From Sedimentimonas flavescens (GTDB taxonomy: Bacteria > Pseudomonadota > Alphaproteobacteria > Rhodobacterales > Rhodobacteraceae), in assembly GCF_019264375.1 (NCBI RefSeq), contig NZ_JAHVAI010000003.1:1-64000 (forward strand): a stretch of 64,000 nucleotides of DNA, in the 5' to 3' direction. Position numbers and translations under genes: made by a program. Below, in pieces: positions 16,562-26,781 of the stretch (position 1 is its first letter; every line of letters begins with the position of its first letter). The notes under the pieces were generated by a model. The model was given only the letters and a program-made list of their open reading frames with translations. It did no database searches and was not told the origin of the DNA.

Positions 16562-17650
16562 ATGACCCTGGAACTGAGGGGCGTTTCAAAGACCGTGGAG
16601 GGGCAGACCCACATCTATCCCACGGATCTGACGCTGGAAAATGGCACGATGAACGTGCTGCTGGGGCCGACGCTTTCGGGCAAGACCTCGCTCATGCGAC
16701 TGATGGCGGGGCTGGATGCGCCCTCCTCGGGGCGGATCTTCTGGAACGGCGCGGACGTGACCGGCCAGCGCGTGCAGGATCGCAAGGTCGCGATGGTCTA
16801 CCAGCAGTTCATCAACTACCCGTCGATGAGCGTTTACGACAATATCGCCTCGCCGATGAAACTGCTGGGCGCGGACAAGGCCGAGATCGACGCCCGCGTG
16901 CGCGAAACGGCCGAGCTGATGCAGTTGACGCCGATGCTGGGCCGCAAGCCGCTGGAACTGTCGGGCGGGCAGCAGCAACGCTGCGCGCTTGCGCGTGCGC
17001 TCGTCAAGAATGCGGGGCTGGTGCTGCTTGATGAGCCGCTGGCGAACCTCGACTACAAGCTGCGCGAGGAATTGCGCGTCGAGATCCCGAAGATCTTCGA
17101 GGCCTCGGGGTCGATTTTCGTCTATGCCACGACCGAGCCCGAGGAGGCGTTGCTGCTTGGGGGCAATACCGCGACCCTTTGGGAAGGGCGGGTAACCCAG
17201 TTCGGCGCGACCCCTGCGGTCTATCGTCAGCCGCTCGATGCAACGACCGCGCGGGTCTTTTCGGACCCGCCGATGAACTTCCTTCAAATCTCCAAGACCG
17301 GAAACCGGATCATGTTCGGTGCCGGGCAAAGTGCTGCGGCGACTGGAAAGCTGTCTGAACTGCCTGACGGACGCTACATGGCGGGCTTTCGGCCCAACCA
17401 TCTGGAGATCGTCAAGCACACGCCCGATGCGCTGGAGTTCACCACGACGCTCAACGTGACCGAACTGACCGGCTCGGAAACTTTCGTGCATCTTCAACAT
17501 CATGGTGAGCGTTGGGTGGGCCTTGTGCACGGGGTGCATGACCTTGCACTGGGCGAGGAGCTGCGCGTCTGGCTCGACCCGCGACACGTCTACATCTTCG
17601 GCGAAAACGGCAAGCTGGTGGCCCCGGCGGCCTATGCGCTGGCGGCCTGA
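16562..17650 (+). CDS. glpS: Glycerol ABC transporter ATPase subunit GlpS
   Basis: A 362-residue ATPase of the CUT1-like type. Walker A (GPTLSGKTS), Q-loop (YQQFINYPS), a full signature LSGGQQQR and Walker B (LVLLDEPLANLD) are present. The switch histidine is missing: the H-loop reads VYATTEPEEAL where YVTHDQ is usual. The C-terminal third is an MalK-like regulatory beta domain. Its partner GlpT has the reverse defect, so the pair should form one complete and one degenerate ATP site. The frame is open upstream into glpD, but the ATG at 16562 has GGAGGAGAA before it. In Rhizobium leguminosarum glpSTPQUV encodes glycerol uptake. Confidence 0.93.
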   Translation: MTLELRGVSKTVEGQTHIYPTDLTLENGTMNVLLGPTLSGKTSLMRLMAGLDAPSSGRIFWNGADVTGQRVQDRKVAMVYQQFINYPSMSVYDNIASPMKLLGADKAEIDARVRETAELMQLTPMLGRKPLELSGGQQQRCALARALVKNAGLVLLDEPLANLDYKLREELRVEIPKIFEASGSIFVYATTEPEEALLLGGNTATLWEGRVTQFGATPAVYRQPLDATTARVFSDPPMNFLQISKTGNRIMFGAGQSAAATGKLSELPDGRYMAGFRPNHLEIVKHTPDALEFTTTLNVTELTGSETFVHLQHHGERWVGLVHGVHDLALGEELRVWLDPRHVYIFGENGKLVAPAAYALAA

Positions 17651-17661
17651 GGGGGGAAACG

Positions 17662-18738
17662 ATGGCCAAGATCACGCTTGATAACCTTGCGCATTCCTAC
17701 CTGCCGAACCCGGCATCCGAGGATGATTACGCGCTCAAGGAACTCAACCACGACTGGGATGATGGCGCAGCCTATGCGCTGCTTGGGTCTTCGGGGTGCG
17801 GCAAGTCCACCTTGCTCAACATCATCTCGGGGCTGTTGCAGCCCTCGCAGGGGCGCATCCTGTTCGACGGGCGTGATGTGACCCATGCCCCCACCGCCGC
17901 GCGCAACATCGCGCAGGTTTTCCAGTTCCCGGTCGTCTATGACACGATGACCGTGCGCGACAACCTGGCCTTTCCGCTGCGCAACCGGGGCCGCGATGAA
18001 GCCTATATCGCGCAGCGCGTTCAGGAAATCGCGCGCATGATCGGCATGGAAGAGATGCTGAACAAGAAGGCGCGCGGGCTGACGGCGGATGCCAAGCAAA
18101 AGATCAGCCTCGGGCGCGGCATGGTGCGCAAGGACGTCAACGCGCTTCTGTTTGACGAGCCGCTGACCGTGATCGACCCGCATATGAAGTGGGAGCTGCG
18201 CACGCAGCTGAAAAAGCTGCACCACGATTTCGGCCACACGATGATCTACGTGACGCATGATCAGACCGAGGCGCTGACCTTCGCCGACAAGGTGGTGGTC
18301 ATGTACGACGGCCGCGTTGTGCAGATCGGTACGCCCGAGGAGCTGTTCGAGCGCCCCGAGCATACCTTTGTCGGCTATTTCATCGGCTCGCCGGGGATGA
18401 ACGTGATCCCGGCCCGGATCGACGGCAACAAGGCCTATGTGAACGGCGCCTTTGTCGAGCTGTCGCAAAGCTACCGACCGCTGTCTGGCAAGGTCGAGAT
18501 CGGCGTGCGCCCCGAATATGCCCGCCTGTCACAGACTGAGGGGCTGCCGGTGAAAGTGCGCCGGGTCGAGGACGTGGGTCGGCACAAGATCATCCGGGCC
18601 GAATTTTTCGGAAACGATATCAACATCATCGCCGATGAGGGCGAGCATATCAGTGCGGATATGAACCGCGTCTCGTTCGATGCGGGGCACGTCAATGTCT
18701 ATGCAAACGACTGGCGCGTTCAGGGGGAGGCCGCGTGA
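17662..18738 (+). CDS. glpT: Glycerol ABC transporter ATPase subunit GlpT
   Basis: A 358-residue ATPase with canonical Walker A (GSSGCGKST), Walker B (LLFDEPLTVIDP) and H-loop (YVTHDQTEAL), but the ABC signature is replaced by GLTADAKQKISLGRG. With GlpS it builds a heteromeric nucleotide-binding pair. The C-terminal half is a regulatory domain. It starts 11 bases after glpS, and its stop overlaps the next short ORF as TGATG. The name here is the ABC ATPase of the alphaproteobacterial system and not the E. coli GlpT antiporter. Confidence 0.93.
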   Translation: MAKITLDNLAHSYLPNPASEDDYALKELNHDWDDGAAYALLGSSGCGKSTLLNIISGLLQPSQGRILFDGRDVTHAPTAARNIAQVFQFPVVYDTMTVRDNLAFPLRNRGRDEAYIAQRVQEIARMIGMEEMLNKKARGLTADAKQKISLGRGMVRKDVNALLFDEPLTVIDPHMKWELRTQLKKLHHDFGHTMIYVTHDQTEALTFADKVVVMYDGRVVQIGTPEELFERPEHTFVGYFIGSPGMNVIPARIDGNKAYVNGAFVELSQSYRPLSGKVEIGVRPEYARLSQTEGLPVKVRRVEDVGRHKIIRAEFFGNDINIIADEGEHISADMNRVSFDAGHVNVYANDWRVQGEAA

Positions 18739-18832
18739 TGGCCGGGTGCCGTTACGCCAAGGCCAGGGGCGCGCTGCCCGTCACTGAATACCCGCGCCGC
18801 CGTGCGCAACCGTCCGGGGAGGGGGCGAGGTA

Positions 18833-18833
<1 letters not shown>
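18738..18833 (+). CDS. 31-residue ORF coupled between glpT and glpP
   Basis: A 31-codon frame starts on the last base of the glpT stop (TGATG) and ends with TAATG overlapping the glpP start. It begins MAGCRYAKARGALPV and is Arg-rich. Both junctions are the typical one-base stop-start overlaps of coupled genes, and GGGGAGGGGGCGAGG inside it is the ribosome site for glpP. It may be a real small protein, a coupling device that keeps ribosomes on the transcript, or chance. It would be missed by standard annotation. Confidence 0.4.
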
Positions 18834-19702
<869 letters not shown>

Positions 19703-19704
19703 CC

Positions 19705-20574
<870 letters not shown>

Positions 20575-20598
20575 GCCCCGGATAGAGGAGGAAAAACA

Positions 20599-20871
20599 AT
20601 GGACTGGATGGCTTGGACCTGGCCGACCGCGACCTTCTTCACCGTGATCGCCACGCTGCTGATCGTCTTCACCGTGCTGGCGATCAGATACCCCGAGACC
20701 CCCCGTGTGGGCATCCTGCGGATCGAGACCACGCGCGGCGACCGGCTTTTCATCACCCTTCTGGGCTCGGCCTTCATCAATCTGGCCTGGCTTGGTGTCG
20801 TGGGCGCGGGGCAGCCCTATGCCCTTGTCGTCTGCCTGATCTACGCCGCAGCGGTGTTCCGCTGGGTCTAG
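20599..20871 (+). CDS. glpU: Small membrane protein GlpU (DUF2160 family)
   Basis: A 90-residue protein with three hydrophobic segments and the characteristic IRYPETPRVGILRIETTRGD loop between the first and second, as in DUF2160 proteins that occur only in this type of glycerol transporter operon. GAGGAGGAA precedes the ATG. It is needed as an accessory membrane subunit in the Rhizobium system, though its exact job is unknown. Confidence 0.9.
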   Translation: MDWMAWTWPTATFFTVIATLLIVFTVLAIRYPETPRVGILRIETTRGDRLFITLLGSAFINLAWLGVVGAGQPYALVVCLIYAAAVFRWV

Positions 20872-20954
20872 GAAACGGCTGCGCGGCCGAGGCGGGAAAG
20901 GGCCCGGCCACGCTTTGTACTCAAGGAACGAACGGTTCAATACGGGAGGACAAA

Positions 20955-22667
20955 ATGAACCACCAACTCAAGTCAACAACGGCGGCGCTGCTGATCCTGG
21001 CGGGTCCGGCCTTCGCCGACATGGAGGCCGCGCGCGGCTTCCTCGACAAGGAGATCGGCGATCTGTCGTCGCTGAGCCGTGCCGAGCAGGAAGCCGAAAT
21101 GCAGTTCTTCGTCGATGCGGCGAAGCCTTTCGCGGGTATGGAGATCAAGGTCGTCTCCGAGACGATCACCACCCACGAATACGAAAGCCAGGTCCTGGCC
21201 CCGGCCTTCACCGCGATCACCGGCATCAAGGTCACCCATGACCTGATCGGCGAGGGCGACGTCGTCGAGAAGCTGCAAACCCAGATGCAGTCAGGCGAGA
21301 ATATCTACGACGGCTATGTCAACGACAGCGACCTGATCGGCACCCACTGGCGCTATCAGCAGGTGCGCAACCTGACCGACTGGATGGCGGGCGAGGGCTC
21401 CGACGTGACCCTGCCGACGCTCGATCTGGCGGACTTCATCGGCCTGAGCTTCACCACCGGCCCGGATGGCAAGGTCTATCAGATGCCGACCCAGCAGTTC
21501 GCGAACCTCTACTGGTTCCGCTATGACTGGTTCAACGACGAGAAGAACAAGGCCGACTTCAAGGCGGCTTACGGCTACGATCTGGGGGTTCCGGTCAACT
21601 GGTCGGCCTATGAGGATATCGCCGAGTTCTTCACCGGTCGCGACCTGTCGCACCTGGGCGTTCAGGGCGCGGTCTATGGCAACATGGACTACGGCAAGAA
21701 AGACCCCTCGCTTGGCTGGCGCTACACCGATGCTTGGATGTCGATGGCCGGTATGGGCGACGTGGGTGAACCCAACGGCCTGCCGGTCGATGAATGGGGT
21801 ATCCGCGTGAACGAGAACTCGCAGCCGACGGGTTCGTGCGTGGCACGTGGCGGCGCGACCAACAGCCCCGCGGCGGTCTATGCCGTCACCAAGGCGATCG
21901 AGTGGCTGAACAAATACTCGCCCCCGGCGGCGGCTGGCATGACGTTCTCCGAAGCCGGCCCGATCCCGGCGCAGGGCAACGTTGCGCAGCAGATGTTCTG
22001 GTACACCGCCTTCACCGCTGACACCGTCAAGCCGGGCCTGCCGGTGATGAACGAGGATGGCACGCCCAAGTGGCGCATGGCCCCCTCGCCGCATGGCGTT
22101 TACTGGAAAGAGGGCCAGAAGGTCGGCTATCAGGATGCCGGTTCGTGGACGCTGATGCAATCCACCCCGGTTGATCGCGCCAAGGCGGCCTGGCTCTATG
22201 CCCAGTTCGTCACCTCGAAGACCGTGGACGTGAAGAAATCCCATGTGGGTCTGACCTTCATCCGTGAGTCGACCGTGCAGCATGACAGCTTCACCGAGCG
22301 CGCCTCCAAGCTGGGCGGTCTGGTCGAGTTCTACCGCTCGCCCGCCCGCGTGGCGTGGTCGCCCACCGGCACCAACGTTCCGGACTACCCGAAGCTGGCG
22401 CAGCTGTGGTGGCAGAACATCGGCGATGCCATGTCGGGCGCAAAGAGCCCGCAAGAGGCGCTCGATGCGCTCTGCTCCGATCAGGAGCGCGTGCTGGAGC
22501 GTCTTGAGCGCGCCGGTATCCAGGGCGACATCGGTCCCAAGCTGAACGAGGAAATGGACGCCCAGTACTGGTTCGACCAGCCCGGCGCGCCCTATCCCAA
22601 GCTTGAAAACGAGGACGAAACCCCGCAGACCGTCAGCTATGATGAGCTGATCAAGTCCTGGCAGTAA
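20955..22667 (+). CDS. glpV: Glycerol-binding periplasmic protein GlpV
   Basis: A 570-residue exported solute-binding protein. The signal peptide runs MNHQLKSTTAALLILAGPAFA, and the mature protein is larger than usual for the family, as known for GlpV. The open frame runs upstream through glpU in another phase, but the signal peptide and GGGAGGA fix the start at 20955. It would deliver glycerol (or related polyols) to GlpPQ/GlpST. It is rich in Trp and Tyr, consistent with a polyol-binding cleft. Confidence 0.92.
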   Translation: MNHQLKSTTAALLILAGPAFADMEAARGFLDKEIGDLSSLSRAEQEAEMQFFVDAAKPFAGMEIKVVSETITTHEYESQVLAPAFTAITGIKVTHDLIGEGDVVEKLQTQMQSGENIYDGYVNDSDLIGTHWRYQQVRNLTDWMAGEGSDVTLPTLDLADFIGLSFTTGPDGKVYQMPTQQFANLYWFRYDWFNDEKNKADFKAAYGYDLGVPVNWSAYEDIAEFFTGRDLSHLGVQGAVYGNMDYGKKDPSLGWRYTDAWMSMAGMGDVGEPNGLPVDEWGIRVNENSQPTGSCVARGGATNSPAAVYAVTKAIEWLNKYSPPAAAGMTFSEAGPIPAQGNVAQQMFWYTAFTADTVKPGLPVMNEDGTPKWRMAPSPHGVYWKEGQKVGYQDAGSWTLMQSTPVDRAKAAWLYAQFVTSKTVDVKKSHVGLTFIRESTVQHDSFTERASKLGGLVEFYRSPARVAWSPTGTNVPDYPKLAQLWWQNIGDAMSGAKSPQEALDALCSDQERVLERLERAGIQGDIGPKLNEEMDAQYWFDQPGAPYPKLENEDETPQTVSYDELIKSWQ

Positions 22668-22680
22668 GCCTTCCTCCCCG

Positions 22681-22704
22681 GCCGGGGCCCCTCGGGGCCT
22701 CGGC
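22681..22704 (+). terminator. Intercistronic hairpin between glpV and glpK
   Basis: GC-rich arms (gccgggg... and ...cctcggc, one G-T pair) can form a 10-11-bp stem 13 bases after the glpV stop. No U-run follows, so it is more likely an mRNA-stabilising stem that raises expression of the abundant binding protein, or a partial attenuator ahead of glpK. Confidence 0.4.
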
Positions 22705-22768
22705 TAACTGACCAACACCGCCCGGCGCCAGGATGCCGGGCGAACCATCGCTCTGAGGAGAAGCGGTT

Positions 22769-24253
22769 ATGACCCATATTCTTGCAATTGATCAGGGAAC
22801 TACGTCCACACGGGCCATTCTTTTCGATCAGGCGATGAACGTGGTCTCCTCGGCGCAGGAAGAATTTCCCCAGCATTATCCGGCCAGTGGCTGGGTTGAG
22901 CATGACCCGGCCGATCTGTGGTCCACCACCGCCGCCACTTGCCGCGCCGCCATCGAGCGCGCGGGCACAGGCGCCGAGGGGATCGCGGCCATCGGTATCA
23001 CCAACCAGCGCGAGACGACGCTGGTTTGGGACCGCAAGACCGGAAAGCCCATCCATAACGCGATCGTGTGGCAGGATCGGCGCACTTCGGCGCTGTGCAA
23101 GGCGCTCAAGTCCGAAGGGTTCGAAGAGGTCGTGACGGATCGCACAGGCCTGCTGCTCGATCCCTATTTCTCGGGCACCAAGCTCGCCTGGATCCTCGAC
23201 AATGTCGAAGGTGCGCGGGCACGGGCCGAGGCCAGAGAGATTGTCTTCGGCACGGTCGATACCTGGCTGGTGTGGAACCTGACGGGTGGGGCGGTGCATG
23301 TCACCGATGCCACCAATGCCGCGCGGACCATGCTTTACGATATTCGCAAGGGCCGCTGGTCGCAGACCATCTGCGAGCGCCTTGGCATCCCGATGGGTAT
23401 GCTGCCCGAGGTGCGCGACTGCGCCGCCGAGTTTGGCCAGACCCGCCCGGACCTCTTCGGCCGCGCCATCCCGATCCTCGGGATCGCGGGGGATCAGCAG
23501 GCCGCCACCGTAGGGCAGGCCTGCTTTGCGCCGGGTATGATGAAATCCACCTATGGCACCGGCTGTTTCGCGTTGCTCAATACCGGTGCGGCGCCGGTGC
23601 GTTCGCAAAACCGGCTGCTCACGACCATCGCCTACCAGTTGGACGGCAAGCCGACCTATGCGCTCGAAGGCTCGATCTTCATCGCAGGCGCGGTGGTGCA
23701 GTGGCTGCGCGACGGGATCAAGATTATCCGCGAGGCGAAAGAGGCGCAGGGGCTGGCCGACCGGGCCGACCCGACGCAACAGGTGGTGCTGGTGCCAGCC
23801 TTCACCGGGCTTGGTGCGCCTTATTGGAACGCCGAGTGTCGCGGCGCGGTCTTCGGGCTGACGCGCAATTCGGGCCCGGAAGAGCTGACCCGCGCGGCAC
23901 TGGAAAGCGTGGGCTACCAGACGCGCGACCTGTTGCAGGCGATGCGCGCGGACTGGACCGGCGGGGGCGAGACCGCGCTGCGGGTCGATGGCGGCATGAG
24001 CGCCTCGGACTTCGCGATGCAGTTTCTGTCGGACATTATCGACGCGCGGGTGGACCGGCCCAAGGTGCTTGAGACAACGGCAATGGGCGCAGCCTGGCTG
24101 GCGGGGCAGCGCGCGGGGCTTTACCCGAACCAGTCGGAATTTGCCGCGCAATGGGCGCTGGAGCGGTGCTTCCAGCCGCAGATGGCCGCCGAGACCCGCG
24201 AAGAGAAATACGCGGCCTGGCGCCGCGCCGTGGATGCGACGATGCGGTTCTAG
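22769..24253 (+). CDS. glpK: Glycerol kinase
   Basis: A 494-residue FGGY kinase phosphorylating glycerol to glycerol-3-phosphate, the substrate of GlpD. Visible motifs are [16 protein letters not shown] at the N-terminus, [45 protein letters not shown], and the C-terminal [16 protein letters not shown]. It is preceded by GAGGAGA and follows the hairpin after glpV. Length and motifs are standard. Confidence 0.97.
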   Translation: MTHILAIDQGTTSTRAILFDQAMNVVSSAQEEFPQHYPASGWVEHDPADLWSTTAATCRAAIERAGTGAEGIAAIGITNQRETTLVWDRKTGKPIHNAIVWQDRRTSALCKALKSEGFEEVVTDRTGLLLDPYFSGTKLAWILDNVEGARARAEAREIVFGTVDTWLVWNLTGGAVHVTDATNAARTMLYDIRKGRWSQTICERLGIPMGMLPEVRDCAAEFGQTRPDLFGRAIPILGIAGDQQAATVGQACFAPGMMKSTYGTGCFALLNTGAAPVRSQNRLLTTIAYQLDGKPTYALEGSIFIAGAVVQWLRDGIKIIREAKEAQGLADRADPTQQVVLVPAFTGLGAPYWNAECRGAVFGLTRNSGPEELTRAALESVGYQTRDLLQAMRADWTGGGETALRVDGGMSASDFAMQFLSDIIDARVDRPKVLETTAMGAAWLAGQRAGLYPNQSEFAAQWALERCFQPQMAAETREEKYAAWRRAVDATMRF

Positions 24254-24278
24254 GCCGCTGGCGGTCTGAGGGGGAGCG

Positions 24279-25427
24279 ATGACGATCTTTTCCGTGACGG
24301 CTCCGGCCCAAACCATCTTTGGCCGCGACAGTCGCCTCGGCGCCGCTACGCATGTGGCGCGGTTGGGCGCACGCGTCTTGCTGGTCAGCGGCCGCTCGGT
24401 TCCCTGGGTCGAGACCTTCGCGGCCGAATTGCGGGCCTTGGGCCTTGCCGTCGCGCGGCACTATTCCGCGGGCGAACCCAGCTTGGGCGACGTGCGAGAT
24501 GGCGTCAGCGCCGCACGCCGCTTTCGCGCGGCGTGCGTGGTCGCCATCGGCGGGGGCGCGAGTATCGACCTTGGCAAGGCCATCGCGGGGCTTGCGGGGT
24601 CTGAGGGCGACCCGGAGGAGTATCTGGAACTGGGGCCAGCCCCCCCGCGCCGCCTGAGCAACCCGCTGCCCTTCGTTGCCATGCCGACGACCGCAGGCAC
24701 CGGGGCCGAGGCCACGCGGAACGCGGTCATCAGCCTGCCCGAGCAGCAGTTGAAGATCAGCCTGCGCGACCCCCGGTTGGTTCCGACGCTGGCAATCGTC
24801 GATCCGGCGCTGACCGATGGCTTGCCCAAGGCGCTGACGCTTGCCACCGGGCTCGATGCGATCACGCAGTTGATCGAAAGCTACCTGTGCAACCGCGCGA
24901 ACCCCGTCAGCGATGCGCTCTGCCGCGACACGCTGCCCGAAGCGATCGCCGCCCTGCGCTGCCTGATGGAGGGGCCGTCAGAGGCCGCGCGCGATACCAT
25001 GGCGCGGGCGAGTTACCTTAGCGGTCTGGCGCTCGCCAATTCGGGGCTCGGAGTGGTGCATGGGCTTGCCTCGGTGATCGGTGGGCGGGGCGGCGCGCAT
25101 GGCGCCATCTGCGGGCGCCTTCTGGCCGACGCGCTGCATGTGAACCGCGAAGCAGCGGAGCGCGCGGGCCTGCCCGCCCGGCGCTATGACGACGTAGACG
25201 GATGGCTGCGCGAAGGGCTTGGCGGGGCCGATAGCGGGCCAGAGTGTCTGCGCACCTTCGTTGACCGCCGCGGTCTGCCGACGCTGCGTGATCTGCATCT
25301 GCCCGAGAGCGATTTCGACGCTGTCGCGCGTGCGGCCCTTGGTGCTTCCTCGACCAAGGCGAACTCCGTTGCGCTGAGCGAGGGCGAGATCGTGCAAATC
25401 TTGCTCGGCGCGGCGCGGTCGCTTTGA
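24279..25427 (+). CDS. Iron-type alcohol dehydrogenase with altered metal site
   Basis: A 382-residue group III (Fe-ADH) fold protein: NAD site AIGGGASIDLGKA and PTTAGTGAEATRNAVIS. Of the usual metal ligands, Asp193, His261 and His274 are seen, but the His four residues after Asp193 is Gln197 (GLDAITQLIES), and the catalytic-region His after His261 is Ser265. This substitution pattern marks a subfamily whose metal use is unclear. As the last gene of the glycerol operon, 25 bases after glpK, it may oxidise a glycerol-derived or other alcohol, or reduce an aldehyde; this is inferred from position only. Confidence 0.85.
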   Translation: MTIFSVTAPAQTIFGRDSRLGAATHVARLGARVLLVSGRSVPWVETFAAELRALGLAVARHYSAGEPSLGDVRDGVSAARRFRAACVVAIGGGASIDLGKAIAGLAGSEGDPEEYLELGPAPPRRLSNPLPFVAMPTTAGTGAEATRNAVISLPEQQLKISLRDPRLVPTLAIVDPALTDGLPKALTLATGLDAITQLIESYLCNRANPVSDALCRDTLPEAIAALRCLMEGPSEAARDTMARASYLSGLALANSGLGVVHGLASVIGGRGGAHGAICGRLLADALHVNREAAERAGLPARRYDDVDGWLREGLGGADSGPECLRTFVDRRGLPTLRDLHLPESDFDAVARAALGASSTKANSVALSEGEIVQILLGAARSL

Positions 25428-25500
25428 TGCATGTCCACTGTGTTTTCTAAGAAAATTGGCGTAATGTTGCCTTGACTGCATAACGCGGGGGAGGAACGCC

Positions 25501-26295
25501 ATGTTCGTCGCTCAGTCCGGTTTGAGAGGTGGTGCGTCGGGGAGATGTCTCGGCGCAAAGGTGCCGGCGATTGCCTGCATCGTGGCGCTGGCGTTTACGG
25601 CGGGGCGTGCGGATGCGCAGGATGGCGGCGACTGGAAGATGCGATTCAACCCCTACCTTTGGGGCTCTGGTCTGAGCGGAAGCGTGGCCACGGTGCCCGG
25701 GGTGCCCCCTGCCGATATCGATAAGTCTTTCAGCGAAATTCTCGACAATCTCGATCTCGGCGCTATGGCGGGGCTGACGGCACGGAAGGACAATTTCGGG
25801 CTTTTCGGCGATGTGATGTATGTGAAGATCGGGGCCGAGCAGGCGCTTGGTCCTGTGCTGGGCCGCGCCTCGCTCGACGCGAAGAATTTCGCCTTCACCT
25901 TGGGCGGCGATTACGTCATCGCGCGATCCCAACGCGGCGAGTTGCGCGTGGCCGGGGGGCTTCGCTACTGGAACGTCGAGACCGACCTGCGTTTCAGCGG
26001 TGGCACGGTGGGAGAGCGTTCGGGCTCGGCTTCAAACGACTGGGTCGATGGTCTGGCGGGTGTAAACTGGCTGGCCGACACAAGCGAAAAGACCTTCGTG
26101 ACGGGTTGGGCAATGGTCGGGGCGGGCGGGTCGGACTTTACCACCGACGTCTTTGCAGGGCTTGGTTACCGGATCAGTGAGCGCAACGCCATCGTCGGCG
26201 GCTACCGCTACCTGAGCGTCGATCGTGAGGATGGCGATTTCCAGTATGACGTCGAACAGCAGGGTCTGATGCTTGGGCTAAGCCTGCCGTTCTGA
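25501..26295 (+). CDS. Outer-membrane beta-barrel protein
   Basis: A 264-residue protein with a signal peptide (hydrophobic IACIVALAFTAGRADA, cleaved near residue 39) and alternating hydrophobic strands ending in Phe (LGLSLPF), the usual outer-membrane barrel signature. It shares the segments PYLW.SGL.G and FQYDVEQQG with the protein at 40155-40907, and the two are paralogues. A Met at the annotated start has GGGGGAGGAA upstream. The promoter region contains a TTGACTGCATAACG-like stretch. Function is unknown; small barrels of this kind may be porins or surface-stability proteins. Confidence 0.75.
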   Translation: MFVAQSGLRGGASGRCLGAKVPAIACIVALAFTAGRADAQDGGDWKMRFNPYLWGSGLSGSVATVPGVPPADIDKSFSEILDNLDLGAMAGLTARKDNFGLFGDVMYVKIGAEQALGPVLGRASLDAKNFAFTLGGDYVIARSQRGELRVAGGLRYWNVETDLRFSGGTVGERSGSASNDWVDGLAGVNWLADTSEKTFVTGWAMVGAGGSDFTTDVFAGLGYRISERNAIVGGYRYLSVDREDGDFQYDVEQQGLMLGLSLPF

Positions 26296-26334
26296 TCGCG
26301 GCCAAGTCTTCTGCGCGTCGCGCCCGGCCGTTGG

Positions 26335-26351
26335 CCGATCAGCCTGATCGG
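26335..26351. terminator. Hairpin between convergent genes
   Basis: CCGATCA-gcc-TGATCGG is a perfect 7-bp stem with a 3-base loop between the stop codons of the convergent barrel and surface-antigen-like genes. No long U-run is present on either side. Confidence 0.4.
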
Positions 26352-26354
26352 CGC

Positions 26355-26696
26355 TTACTCAAGCTGCCAGAGCCCGTCAGCCCGTTTGCAGCGTTTGAAT
26401 TCGGCGCGCTGTTGCCCGGCTTTCTCCTGGGTCTCGAAGATATGCGTGATCAGGACGCAACCTTCCTCGACGCCGGTGACCTCGATCGAGCCGCTCGCAC
26501 CGCTGGCCTCGTTTTGCCATGTGCTCTTGTCGCCGGCCTGTACCTCGGGGTTGGTGTAGAGCGCCTCGGACTCGGCAAGCACCGCCTTGATATCGTCGGG
26601 CGTAAGACCCGAATCGCCCAGCATGACCGCCACGCTTTGGGCCTGCGCCATCCCGGAGAGGCCGACAAACACCAGCAGGGAAAGAAGGGATCGCAT
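26355..26696 (-). CDS. Small exported protein resembling the 17-kDa surface antigen C-terminal domain
   Basis: A 113-residue protein with a signal peptide (MRSLLSLLVFVGLSGMAQAQ). The mature part ends in the pattern W-x-N..SGASGSIEV...GCVLITHIFE...GQQRAEFKRCKRADGLW, with two Cys and a terminal W-x-L, as in RT0821/Lpp0805-type surface proteins. The frame is open upstream, but the signal peptide fixes the start. It is 85 bases downstream of the response regulator and may be the last gene of the redox operon or independent. Confidence 0.68.
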   Translation of the reverse strand: MRSLLSLLVFVGLSGMAQAQSVAVMLGDSGLTPDDIKAVLAESEALYTNPEVQAGDKSTWQNEASGASGSIEVTGVEEGCVLITHIFETQEKAGQQRAEFKRCKRADGLWQLE

Positions 26697-26781
26697 TGGA
26701 AAAACTCCGTAGCTGTGGCTCTGAAGTATGCTTAGCCAGAAATGCCGCGGCACACAACGGCAGCGGCTGCCTCGGGCGAAG

